NCBI GenBank assembly: GCA_022842065.1
Contig: JALHQH010000055.1
Coordinates: 1-64,000, forward strand
DNA length: 64,000 nucleotides
Direction: 5' to 3'
Source: Caldilineaceae bacterium
GTDB lineage: Bacteria; Chloroflexota; Anaerolineae; Caldilineales; Caldilineaceae
Each line of letters starts with the position of its first letter. Positions within the stretch are counted from its first letter, which is position 1. The notes below the pieces were generated by a model. That model searched no databases. It was not told where the DNA came from and saw only the letters and a program-made list of their open reading frames with translations. Shown piece by piece: positions 35,213 through 43,053 of the stretch. A program made the position numbers and the translations under genes.

Positions 35213-36118
35213 ATGCAATACAAGAATAAATTACACTCTGCGCGCACCGGGCTTTTTCTGGTGATGCTGGCCTCTGTCCTCTGGGGGACAGGCAACCCCG
35301 TCGCCGGCTCGATCTACGATCTGGCCGATACCAATGCCATTTCGGTGGCTTTTTTACGCATGGCCTTGTCGGTGCCGGCGCTGTTACTCGTCTGCTATTT
35401 CACCTTGGGCCGGCGCATGTGGGCAATCCAGCGACAGGATCTTCCTTTCATGTTGAGTGCCGGCACGTTGGTGGCGCTTTATCAAGTTTCCTTTTATGCC
35501 AGCCTACCCAAGGTCGGCGTGGCGATTGCGACGGTAGTTGCCCTCTGTAGCGCGCCGGTGGTCGTCGCAGTTTTGTCTGCGTTGGTCACTCGTGAACGAC
35601 CGACACGCAGCACATTGATTGCCTTGACCTGTGCCCTGATCGGCACTTGGTTGCTCGTCAGTGTCGAACCGACGGCCCAACAGCGTGATGTCTTTGGCGG
35701 CGTGCTGCTGGCACTCTTGTCCGGCACCCTCTATGCGATCAACACCTTGATCGGGCGCAAGTTGGGCAGTGACCGCCGCGCCCATCCCTTACAGACCATC
35801 ACGGTCGGCTTTACCTTTGGCGCCGTGCTCTTGTTTGTGATTGCCCTGGCCTCTGGTTTAGTCTTGAATTATCCGGCGGCGGGTTGGTTACGCCTCACCT
35901 ATCTGGGCCTCTTCCCCACGGCGGTGGGGTATAGCATCTTCTATACCGGGATGCAGACAACTACCGCGGCGGCGGCCAGCATTGCTACCTTGCTTGAACC
36001 GTTGACCTCGACCCTGATCGCAGTTACCTTGTTGCATGAACCACTCAGCACCCAGACGATCAGCGGCGGCGGCTTGCTGATCGGGGCGATGTGTTTGCTG
36101 CTCTTTAGCCGACGCTAA
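35213..36118 (+). CDS. EamA/DMT family transporter
   Basis: The ATG at 35213 has AGGAAGG eight bases upstream; a longer open frame before it is not transporter-like. The 301-residue protein has ten predicted helices as two EamA repeats (first: LFLVMLASVLWGTGNPVAG; second from about residue 160). It is most likely an exporter of amino acids or other small metabolites. It is a single gene closed by its own terminator. Confidence 0.9.
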   Translation: MQYKNKLHSARTGLFLVMLASVLWGTGNPVAGSIYDLADTNAISVAFLRMALSVPALLLVCYFTLGRRMWAIQRQDLPFMLSAGTLVALYQVSFYASLPKVGVAIATVVALCSAPVVVAVLSALVTRERPTRSTLIALTCALIGTWLLVSVEPTAQQRDVFGGVLLALLSGTLYAINTLIGRKLGSDRRAHPLQTITVGFTFGAVLLFVIALASGLVLNYPAAGWLRLTYLGLFPTAVGYSIFYTGMQTTTAAAASIATLLEPLTSTLIAVTLLHEPLSTQTISGGGLLIGAMCLLLFSRR

Positions 36119-36141
36119 GCCGAGGGTTAAAACCCTCGGCT
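36118..36141 (+). terminator. Terminator hairpin after the EamA gene
   Basis: AGCCGAGGGTT and its complement form an 11-base stem directly at the stop codon, followed by a second small hairpin (CAGTC...GACTG) at 36149-36166. Confidence 0.6.
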
Positions 36142-36208
36142 ACCTTCAGTCGTCACTCCGTGACTGGCTCTGGTGGGTAACCTACTTTGTTACAAGCAAA
36201 TCACTGCC

Positions 36209-36811
36209 CTAACCCCAATCTTCCCGCCGGTTGGTCCAGGGGAACGGCTGCTCAGGCACAGGCACGTCGAGGGCGCGACAGAGCGGTTCCCAGCCTTCTA
36301 TGGCATGCCAGACCAGCAAGCGGTGCCGCGGCATTGCCTGCTGCACTGTGGCATTGTGCCGTTCATAAGCGGCCATCAACGTCGCCGGATCATCCCATTC
36401 CTTACTGCCTGTGAAGCGTTCCAGCAGGTCAACTAAGCCACGGCCCTCGGTCCAGTTCGGGGCCAGTGCCAGCCGTGCCACGGGAAGGATGGTCTGATTG
36501 GCACTTTGCCACCAGGTCTTGGCGTTGTCGCGCAGGGAGAGCAGCACAAGCGCTTCGGGGTAAGCTGCGCTCAGTTCGTGCCAAAACAGCGAGGCCGGCC
36601 AATCCACGGCGGCGACAAATCCGTCCAACAGCTGATCCCAAACGGGCATGTCATCTGCTAACGCCTGGTTCCAACCGGCCCCAAGGTCAAAGGGATGACC
36701 GGGGATCGTGCTCATATGCGCAATGCGACCGCCAAGCAGTTGTTCCAGCGCGCTAGTCAGCGAAGATGTCCCTGTGCGCGGTAGACCTGCCCCAACAACC
36801 CGTAATGTCAT
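36209..36811 (-). CDS. Sulfotransferase family protein
   Basis: The 200-residue protein has the PAPS 5'-phosphosulfate loop GLPRTGTSSLTSAL near residue 8 and the 3'-phosphate segment LVLLSLRDNAKTWWQSANQT near 88, as in the P-loop sulfotransferases with a tryptophan-rich acceptor pocket. It is short but complete, ending in WTNRRED. It lies 12 bases after the GyrI-like gene and is probably co-transcribed. The acceptor is unknown. Confidence 0.82.
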   Translation of the reverse strand: MTLRVVGAGLPRTGTSSLTSALEQLLGGRIAHMSTIPGHPFDLGAGWNQALADDMPVWDQLLDGFVAAVDWPASLFWHELSAAYPEALVLLSLRDNAKTWWQSANQTILPVARLALAPNWTEGRGLVDLLERFTGSKEWDDPATLMAAYERHNATVQQAMPRHRLLVWHAIEGWEPLCRALDVPVPEQPFPWTNRREDWG

Positions 36812-36823
36812 CTGCTTTGCGCC

Positions 36824-37276
36824 TTATGCCTTCTGCTCGACGGGAAGGTAGATCGACAGGGTTGGATTGTCGGGGCTAAAATCCTCACCGTAACGCTCAA
36901 AATAGGGGGCGTTGACGGGCTGATACGCTGCCGTGGGCAACCAGGTGTTGAAGATGTAGCCAAAGGTCTCGCTGAGCGTGGGGATGGTCGTCTCAAAGAC
37001 CGCATAGGTATTGGCGGGGATATCCCAGCGGCTTAGCCCTGCGGGTAGTTCATCCACCTGGGTGACGGCGTTCCCGGCCATATAATCCAACTGGCTCATC
37101 GCTTCGTTATGCGCCATCACCCCGTAGCTGACATGTGGCTCTGCCTCATGTTTGATCTCGGCCATGCGCCCGACAAATTTGTCCCAGAGTTGCGGAATTT
37201 CCGGTGTCATCGGTTTGGTATGGATCAACAGGCCAACGACAGTGAAAGCTGGTTTGGTTACAAACTGTGGTTGCAT
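36824..37276 (-). CDS. GyrI-like effector-binding protein
   Basis: A start at 37276 has GGAGG eight bases upstream and gives 150 residues, all of one GyrI/SRPBCC-like effector-binding domain (FVTKPAFTVVGLLIHTK at the start, IPANTYAVFETTIPTLSETF in the second half). Stand-alone relatives bind hydrophobic or cationic compounds and can hydrolyse them. It lacks a DNA-binding domain, unlike the AraC fusion at 29238. It heads a two-gene operon with the sulfotransferase, suggesting handling of a xenobiotic. Confidence 0.82.
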   Translation of the reverse strand: MQPQFVTKPAFTVVGLLIHTKPMTPEIPQLWDKFVGRMAEIKHEAEPHVSYGVMAHNEAMSQLDYMAGNAVTQVDELPAGLSRWDIPANTYAVFETTIPTLSETFGYIFNTWLPTAAYQPVNAPYFERYGEDFSPDNPTLSIYLPVEQKA

Positions 37277-37339
37277 CGTTTCTTCCTCCATGCTTGCGCT
37301 TGGTCAACGTTGGTCGGCAGGCAAGCGCCGATCGGTTGG

Positions 37340-37597
37340 TTAAAATTGAACTAAGTGAACATCTAAACTTAACTTCCCGATTCGCTCGCAAGGGATCGTC
37401 AGATTCCGGCTGGGATCTGACGATCCCTTGCGAGCGAATCGGGAACTTGTTTTCGTCGTCATCAGTTGATGAATGGGGATTTGCGCGATTAACGCAGCTA
37501 CCGTTGCTGGACAGGGGCGCAACATTTTACCCCTTGTGTCAAAGAATTTAACGCGCTCGGCAGGAATATCCATGATTAAATCCGCTTGTATGGTCAT
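37340..37597 (-). CDS. Possible small protein interrupted by a palindrome
   Basis: An ATG at 37597 has AGGGA five to six bases upstream and opens 85 codons. The first 50 residues (MTIQADLIMDIPAERVKFFD at the start) look protein-like. The remainder is encoded by the palindrome at 37374-37445. No family was recognised. Either a short gene has taken up a palindrome in its 3' end or the frame is fortuitous. The remainder of the 37277-37982 gap holds nothing recognisable except the promoter below. Confidence 0.4.
   Translation of the reverse strand: MTIQADLIMDIPAERVKFFDTRGKMLRPCPATVAALIAQIPIHQLMTTKTSSRFARKGSSDPSRNLTIPCERIGKLSLDVHLVQF
37374..37445. repeat. Perfect 31-bp-arm palindrome
   Basis: Arms 37374-37404 and 37415-37445 are exact complements around ten bases. 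The inner part AAGGGATCGTCAGAT is shared with the palindrome at 56571-56630. Confidence 0.92.
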
Positions 37598-37899
37598 GTT
37601 GTTCCCTACATAGATAAGTGCGTAACGCAACCAAAACCTTATGGCATTTTCAGCCTTGTCTCTGCGTGTGGAGAGGTATTGCAGATTACAAAACTCAATC
37701 TAAATTATAGAACATGCATTCTGGTTTCGCTAATTGAGCATGGGCCGTTTTTGCGGTGAACAGGCGATGCACATTGTCTAAGATTGATTAGCACATTTGT
37801 TCCGTCAACATGATATTACAATTAGTTCAAAATGTCAAGTAAAAAATTCAAAAACGATAGTTGCTTGCTTGCGCGCTATCGCGCTAGACTGGAGTTTGG

Positions 37900-37928
37900 T
37901 TGACAACTTGTACGCCTTCCTGTACTCT
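37900..37928 (+). promoter_or_regulatory. Possible promoter of the MFS gene
   Basis: TTGACA at 37900-37905 is followed after 17 bases by TACTCT (37923-37928), about 55 bases before the start codon. The -35 box is perfect and the -10 box is weak. Confidence 0.35.
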
Positions 37929-37982
37929 ACAATGCGCCTACTGGGTAAACCATACGACCATACTATTACACAAGGAGCTTTC

Positions 37983-39179
37983 ATGCAGGTTGATGCCACC
38001 ACCAGTTCACCGATCCGCCCACTCGCCCTTTGGCTGGCGACCGCGGGCGGTTTTTTTGCTTTTTTCACCTTTGGCTTTGTTGATAATATTAAAGGGCCGA
38101 CGCTGCCCAATCTGTTGCAGGAATTAAATTTTAGTTATAGCCAGGGGGGCGGCATTCTCTTTGGGGCCTATTTTGGTTTTGTGATTGCCACCCTGATCGC
38201 TGGTCCCTTATCCGACCGGCTGGGCAATCGGTTGATCCTGTTGGCTGCAGGGCTTTTGATTGCAGGGGGCACGCTGGGGCTGAGCATGGTCACGACCTAT
38301 GGGTTACTTTTTACCATGATGCTTGTGATCGGGTTGGGGACGGGTGCCATTGAAGTCGGCGGCAATGGGTTGATTGTTGCGCTGCATCGCCAGGCGCAGG
38401 GACGCTTCTTGAACCTGCTTGCCACCTTTCATGGCGTTGGCGCGATGATCGCCCCCCTCTATGCGGCCTGGATCTTGAGTGCAACAGGAGATTGGCGGCA
38501 GGTCTTTCTGTACAGTGTACCGCTGGCCGTACTGATGGTGCTGATCTTTTTGGTGACCCCTGTGGGGACAACCATTCAACGTGAGCCACAACCCTTTGAT
38601 TGGGCCACGCTGCGGCGTACCGGTTTTAGCCAGACGATGCTTACCTTCTACTTGGCGATTGGCCTCTACGTCGCGACCGAGCTGGGGATCGCCGCCTGGA
38701 TTGTTGAATATTTGATTAAGAGCAAAGGTCTTGCCCAAACCACCGCGGCCTATTATCTGTCCGGCTTCTTTGCCTTTGTGATCGTCGGTCGGCTGCTGGG
38801 TAGTATTTTTGTCGAACGGATTGGTTATCTGCGTTCGGTGCTAGTGGCACTGGTGGGCACCCTGCTTTGTATTCTGGGCGCGCTCTTTGCGCCGCCCGCC
38901 CTGGCCTTTTTGTTGCCATTGAGCGGGCTCTTCTGTTCCATCATTTTCCCCACGATCACTGCGGCGGTTTCGCGTTTGCATCCACAAAATACTGGCACGA
39001 TTCTCGGTTTACTCTTCACCGCGGCCGGTTTGGGGGGGACGCTTGGCCCCGCGGCCATCGGTGTGGCCGGCGATCTGGTGGGCATGCAATGGGGCTTTGG
39101 CCTCAACGCGCTCTTCTGCGCTGGTTCGATCGTGGCGATTGGGGTGTTGCTACGCACCCGGCGCGCCACCCTGGCTTAG
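37983..39179 (+). CDS. MFS transporter (FucP-like)
   Basis: The ATG at 37983, with AAGGAG seven bases upstream, gives 398 residues and twelve helices. The A-loop motif is visible between helices 2 and 3 as GPLSDRLGNRLIL, and a pseudo-symmetric copy later as GRLLGSIFVERIGYLRS. The start FFAFFTFGFVDNIKGPTLP resembles sugar-type MFS proteins. The creatininase gene follows after 165 bases in the same direction, and the two may form an uptake-and-hydrolysis unit. Confidence 0.9.
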   Translation: MQVDATTSSPIRPLALWLATAGGFFAFFTFGFVDNIKGPTLPNLLQELNFSYSQGGGILFGAYFGFVIATLIAGPLSDRLGNRLILLAAGLLIAGGTLGLSMVTTYGLLFTMMLVIGLGTGAIEVGGNGLIVALHRQAQGRFLNLLATFHGVGAMIAPLYAAWILSATGDWRQVFLYSVPLAVLMVLIFLVTPVGTTIQREPQPFDWATLRRTGFSQTMLTFYLAIGLYVATELGIAAWIVEYLIKSKGLAQTTAAYYLSGFFAFVIVGRLLGSIFVERIGYLRSVLVALVGTLLCILGALFAPPALAFLLPLSGLFCSIIFPTITAAVSRLHPQNTGTILGLLFTAAGLGGTLGPAAIGVAGDLVGMQWGFGLNALFCAGSIVAIGVLLRTRRATLA

Positions 39180-39236
39180 CGAAATTATACCCAATTGGGC
39201 AAGGGGTTCGCGGCCATTTTCTCTGGTAATGGATTC

Positions 39237-39281
39237 TCATCTAGTCCGAGCTGTGTCTAATACACAGCCTGGACTAGATGA
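39237..39281. terminator. Hairpin between MFS and creatininase genes
   Basis: Twenty-base arms (39237-39256, 39262-39281; two mismatches) with a five-base loop follow the MFS gene. It could act as an attenuator if the two genes share a transcript. Confidence 0.6.
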
Positions 39282-39344
39282 ATAGTGGACGCAAGCGACG
39301 CCGATTTGCCAAGCGTAAAATCAATATTCAAGAAAGGAACAACC

Positions 39345-40166
39345 ATGCGTTGGGAAGAACTAACCGGCGACCGCTTTGCTGCGGCCGTCACCGAATGCGA
39401 AGGGGTCTGTTTGATCGCGCTTTCCGTGGTCGAGCGCCACGGCCATCATCTGCCGATGGGGACGGATATGTATGAGGGGCGGGGCATTTTAGAGCGGGTC
39501 GCCGCGCAGGAGAAGGTCATCCTTTTCCCCGACTATATCTTCACCCAGATCCCCGAGGCGCGCCATCTGGCGGGCACGATCAGCATCGACCCGGACCTGA
39601 TGATCAAGTTACTCGACAATGTTTGCCGGGAGATCGCGCGCAATGGGTTGAAGAAGATTGTGCTGGTCAATGCGCATGGGGGCAACAATGGACTGGTCGC
39701 CTTCTACAACATGATCCAACTCTATCAGCCGCGCGACTATGTGGTCTATCTGGTGAATCCCTTTTTTGCGGCCTTTGGCGGAGACTTACAGCTGCCCTGG
39801 CCGCGCGAAGAAGATGGCCATGCCGGCCCTGGTGAAACGAGCATGGTGCTGGCGCTGCGTCCCGACCTGGTCCAGATGGATCTGGTCCCTACCGATGACG
39901 AAGGCAAGGCGCGCAATCAGCTCCAACCGCTCCGTGAAGCGGGCGTGCAGACCGGCATCTGGTGGTATGCCGATCACCCGACCCACTATGCCGGCAATGC
40001 CGCCTACGCCACGGCAGGGGCAGGGGAACAGATGTTGGATGTGATGGCCGCGGCCGTTGTGCGTGCGGTACGTGCCATCAAGGCGGACACGGTCGCCAAA
40101 CAACTGCAAGATGAGTTCTTTGCTGGCTCAGCCGTGCCGGGCGTTGGGCCGCAGCCATCGCACTAA
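39345..40166 (+). CDS. Creatininase family amidohydrolase (second copy)
   Basis: The ATG at 39345 (AAGGA upstream) gives 273 residues; the open frame begins 20 codons earlier at a GTG without a ribosome site. Creatininase metal-site motifs are VVERHGHHLPMGTDMYEG, IPEARHLAGT, VNAHGGNNG and GHAGPGETSMVLAL. The first motif has RHG where the other copy has QHG, so the two are not recent duplicates. The substrate, probably a cyclic or linear amide, may be brought in by the preceding MFS transporter. Confidence 0.9.
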   Translation: MRWEELTGDRFAAAVTECEGVCLIALSVVERHGHHLPMGTDMYEGRGILERVAAQEKVILFPDYIFTQIPEARHLAGTISIDPDLMIKLLDNVCREIARNGLKKIVLVNAHGGNNGLVAFYNMIQLYQPRDYVVYLVNPFFAAFGGDLQLPWPREEDGHAGPGETSMVLALRPDLVQMDLVPTDDEGKARNQLQPLREAGVQTGIWWYADHPTHYAGNAAYATAGAGEQMLDVMAAAVVRAVRAIKADTVAKQLQDEFFAGSAVPGVGPQPSH

Positions 40167-40234
40167 CCACGCCGCGTAAGCAAGATCGATTCCACTCCAC
40201 TGACTAAAGACACTGGTATTCAGGACAAAATCAC

Positions 40235-40311
40235 ATAGGACTTACGCAGCGTACGGCGGCTGAGCGGGGGCCCTTCGGGCGCGAAGCCAGAGTACGCTGC
40301 GTAAGTCCTAT
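40235..40311. repeat. Palindrome carrying the dispersed CGGGnGCCC element (copy 2)
   Basis: Perfect 20-base arms (40235-40254, 40292-40311) enclose a loop that contains the 19-base dispersed unit at 40265-40283. Nothing else was recognised in the 40167-40523 gap except the AGGGGGA ribosome site of the next gene. Confidence 0.85.
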
Positions 40312-40523
40312 CACAATCAGGCCTTTCCCGTAAAATGGCTGATTGTTGTGTTTATGCTGGATATCCAGTGTGAGCTGCCTTTGTAATGCGCAGGCGGCTC
40401 CGCTACAATCGTGTGGTGCTCAATCCAGTTAATGGTGTATAATAACAACTCTTCTCAACCGGGCGGTTAGGTTGCCCAGGAAAGAGCGCCACCCGTGAAT
40501 ATCAGCAGGAAATAGGGGGATCG

Positions 40524-42878
40524 ATGGCTTCTCAGTTGCGCGCAGCGCGCGGTGTCCTACTCTGTGGTTTGGTCGGTCTCTTGCTCACTAGTTTGCCGCG
40601 TGACTTGGGCGTCCTGGCGGCCCCTCGTCAACAGCCGCTGACCATTCCCAATCCCATCCTCTTTGTGACCCAGGTGCCGATTGTCGCCGATTTTACGACG
40701 ATTGGCTCCACCTTTGGCAACCACCTGGGCCAAATGAGTAGCGTTGGGCGCGGGGGTGATCTGTGGATTCGCTATCCGGATGGCACGCTCAAGAACCTCA
40801 CCGCCGCCGCCGGCTATGGCATCGCGACGGGGTTACAAGCGGGGGCGAATGCGATTGCGGTGCGCGATCCTGCTGTCCACTGGAGCGGGAGCAAGGCAAT
40901 CTTTAGCATGGTCATGGGCGCGCCACCGGCACAGTTTGACAACACGGGGCAGGATGCGCGCTGGCAGTTGTATGAGATCACGGGCTTGGGGCAAAGCGAT
41001 ACACCGGTGATTACCAAAGTACCCAATCAACCGGCAGACTTTAACAACATCAGCCCGATCTATGGCAGTGACGACCGCATCATCTTTACCACCGACCGCC
41101 CGCGCAACGGCGCGGCCCACCTCTATCCACAACTGGATGAATATGAGTTGTCGCCCACTGTCACAGGGCTATGGCGCCTCGACCCGGCGACCGGTGAGCT
41201 GCGGCTGCTCAACCACGCGCCTTCCGGTGATTTTACGCCCATCGTTGATTCCTATGGCCGTCTGCTCTTTACACAGTGGGATCACATGCAGCGCGATCAA
41301 CAGGCCGATGCCGATGATGACGACAGCCTGGGCGACAATCAATGTAACGATCCCGGCAACCGCTATGGCACCTTTAACTACAGCGATGAAAGCGCCGCCG
41401 CGACCTATACCCTGGGTGTGCGCGGCGAACTCTTTCCCGAGCCGCGCCGCTGTCGCCAGGATCTCTTGGCTGGCACGGGCATTCAAGGCCACGACTTTAA
41501 TCAATTTTTCCCCTGGATGATCAACCAAGACGGCACCGAGGGCGAGATTCTCAATCATCTGGGCCGCCATGAATTGCATACCTTTGTCGAGCGCGCCTTT
41601 ACCGATGACGATAATTTGGTCGACTATTATGGGCAATTAGAACGCTTTAATTCGAACCCCATTCTCAACCTGTTCCAGATCAAAGAGGACGGGCTGGTGC
41701 AAGGGCGCTACTATGGGGTCGATGCGCCGGAGTTTGGCACCCACGCCGCCGGGCCGCTGGTCCGTCTGGATGCCCCCCCAACGCTTGATGCCGATCACAT
41801 TCAGATCACCTATCTCACTCGCCGCTCCGAGAGTGATGATCCCACCCATCCCGGCCTCTTCCGCGAACCGCTGCCCCTGCGCAATGGCACCTTGCTGGCC
41901 GTCCACACCGCTGATACCGGCGACGAGGCGGGGGATGGCGCGACCAATTCGAGCTATGCGTTTCGGATCAAGGTGTTGACCCAAGGATCCAATGACTTCT
42001 GGACGGCTGGTACGCCTCTAACCAACGGCATCACCAAGAACTTGAGCTACTGGTCACCCGATGAGTTGGTAACCTATAACGGCATCCTGTGGGAGCTCAA
42101 TCCGGTAGAAGTGCGCGCCCGGCAGGCACCACCGTTGACCAGTGCACCGCCCATCGCGGCGCCCGAACAGCAGATCATCACCCAAGCCGGGGTCAATCTT
42201 GCTACCCTCCAGGCCTATCTGGTGCAGAACAATCTGGCCCTGGCTGTGGTGCGCAATGTCACCGAGCGTGATGATTTTGATCTCCAACAACCCTTCAACC
42301 TGCGGGTGCCTGGTGGCGTGGAAGGCATCAACCCCAATCTGCCAGGGACGGTCTATCCCGTAACCGCGCTGCAATTCTTTCAGGGCGATCAGCTGCGCGG
42401 CATGACCGGCTGCTGTGCCACCGAACCGATGGCGGGCCGCCGCGTGATTGCACAATTTTTGCATGATCCGGCCGCCGTGCGCGCCAACGCGAGCTTGCCG
42501 GCGAATGGCGCGACGGGGCAGATGCGGGTGGCGGCCGATGGTTCGGTGGCGGCGTTTGTCCCGGCCGGGCGCGCGCTCTCCTGGCAGTTGACCAACGCTG
42601 CGGGCGCGGGCGTCGTCCGCGAACGGTATTGGATCACCTTTCAAGCCGGCGAAATTCGCACCTGTCCCGCCTGTCATGGCCTCAGTGACAAGGACCAGAT
42701 GGGCAACGACGAATCAACGAATGCCCCGCAGGCGCTGTTGACCTTGTTACAAACCTGGCAGGGCCAACAAAGTGGCCAACCCACCGTGACGCCAACCCCG
42801 GTTGCCACGCCAAGTGTGACGCCGACGCCGATACCAGGCTTGGATCAAAAAGTCTTTTTACCGGCAACCATGCGCTAG
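40524..42878 (+). CDS. Exported mono-haem HzsA-like protein
   Basis: The 784-residue protein has a signal peptide (1-33), a TolB/WD40-like propeller region with FNNISPIYGSDDRIIFTTDR, and from about residue 590 a segment like the middle domain of hydrazine synthase alpha (QMRVAADGSVAAFVPAGRAL, ERYWITFQAGEIRTCPACHG). One CxxCH haem site is present (Cys714-His718), against several haems in true HzsA. A proline/threonine linker (about 750-778) precedes the tail VFLPATMR. This is not evidence of anammox: such homologues are scattered in other phyla. It is likely an extracytoplasmic redox or binding protein. Confidence 0.78.
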   Translation: MASQLRAARGVLLCGLVGLLLTSLPRDLGVLAAPRQQPLTIPNPILFVTQVPIVADFTTIGSTFGNHLGQMSSVGRGGDLWIRYPDGTLKNLTAAAGYGIATGLQAGANAIAVRDPAVHWSGSKAIFSMVMGAPPAQFDNTGQDARWQLYEITGLGQSDTPVITKVPNQPADFNNISPIYGSDDRIIFTTDRPRNGAAHLYPQLDEYELSPTVTGLWRLDPATGELRLLNHAPSGDFTPIVDSYGRLLFTQWDHMQRDQQADADDDDSLGDNQCNDPGNRYGTFNYSDESAAATYTLGVRGELFPEPRRCRQDLLAGTGIQGHDFNQFFPWMINQDGTEGEILNHLGRHELHTFVERAFTDDDNLVDYYGQLERFNSNPILNLFQIKEDGLVQGRYYGVDAPEFGTHAAGPLVRLDAPPTLDADHIQITYLTRRSESDDPTHPGLFREPLPLRNGTLLAVHTADTGDEAGDGATNSSYAFRIKVLTQGSNDFWTAGTPLTNGITKNLSYWSPDELVTYNGILWELNPVEVRARQAPPLTSAPPIAAPEQQIITQAGVNLATLQAYLVQNNLALAVVRNVTERDDFDLQQPFNLRVPGGVEGINPNLPGTVYPVTALQFFQGDQLRGMTGCCATEPMAGRRVIAQFLHDPAAVRANASLPANGATGQMRVAADGSVAAFVPAGRALSWQLTNAAGAGVVRERYWITFQAGEIRTCPACHGLSDKDQMGNDESTNAPQALLTLLQTWQGQQSGQPTVTPTPVATPSVTPTPIPGLDQKVFLPATMR

Positions 42879-43053
42879 GATAGTTGCGCTGGTAGCCGTC
42901 GCTGTCACCTGCTGCTAATGACCCCAGGCTTGGCTGGGCAGACGACTCACGTCCGCCCCCATGCCCTGTTGTTGGCCATTGGCAGCAGCGTTGGCCTACT
43001 CGTGAAAACGGTGATATACTCTCCCCAACCTACCTGTTGGAGCAATCACCTCA

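Noticed and set aside
40524..42878. Hydrazine synthase, hence anammox metabolism
   Set aside because: Only one haem site, no partner subunits, and a surface-protein layout; homology of one domain does not support the pathway.
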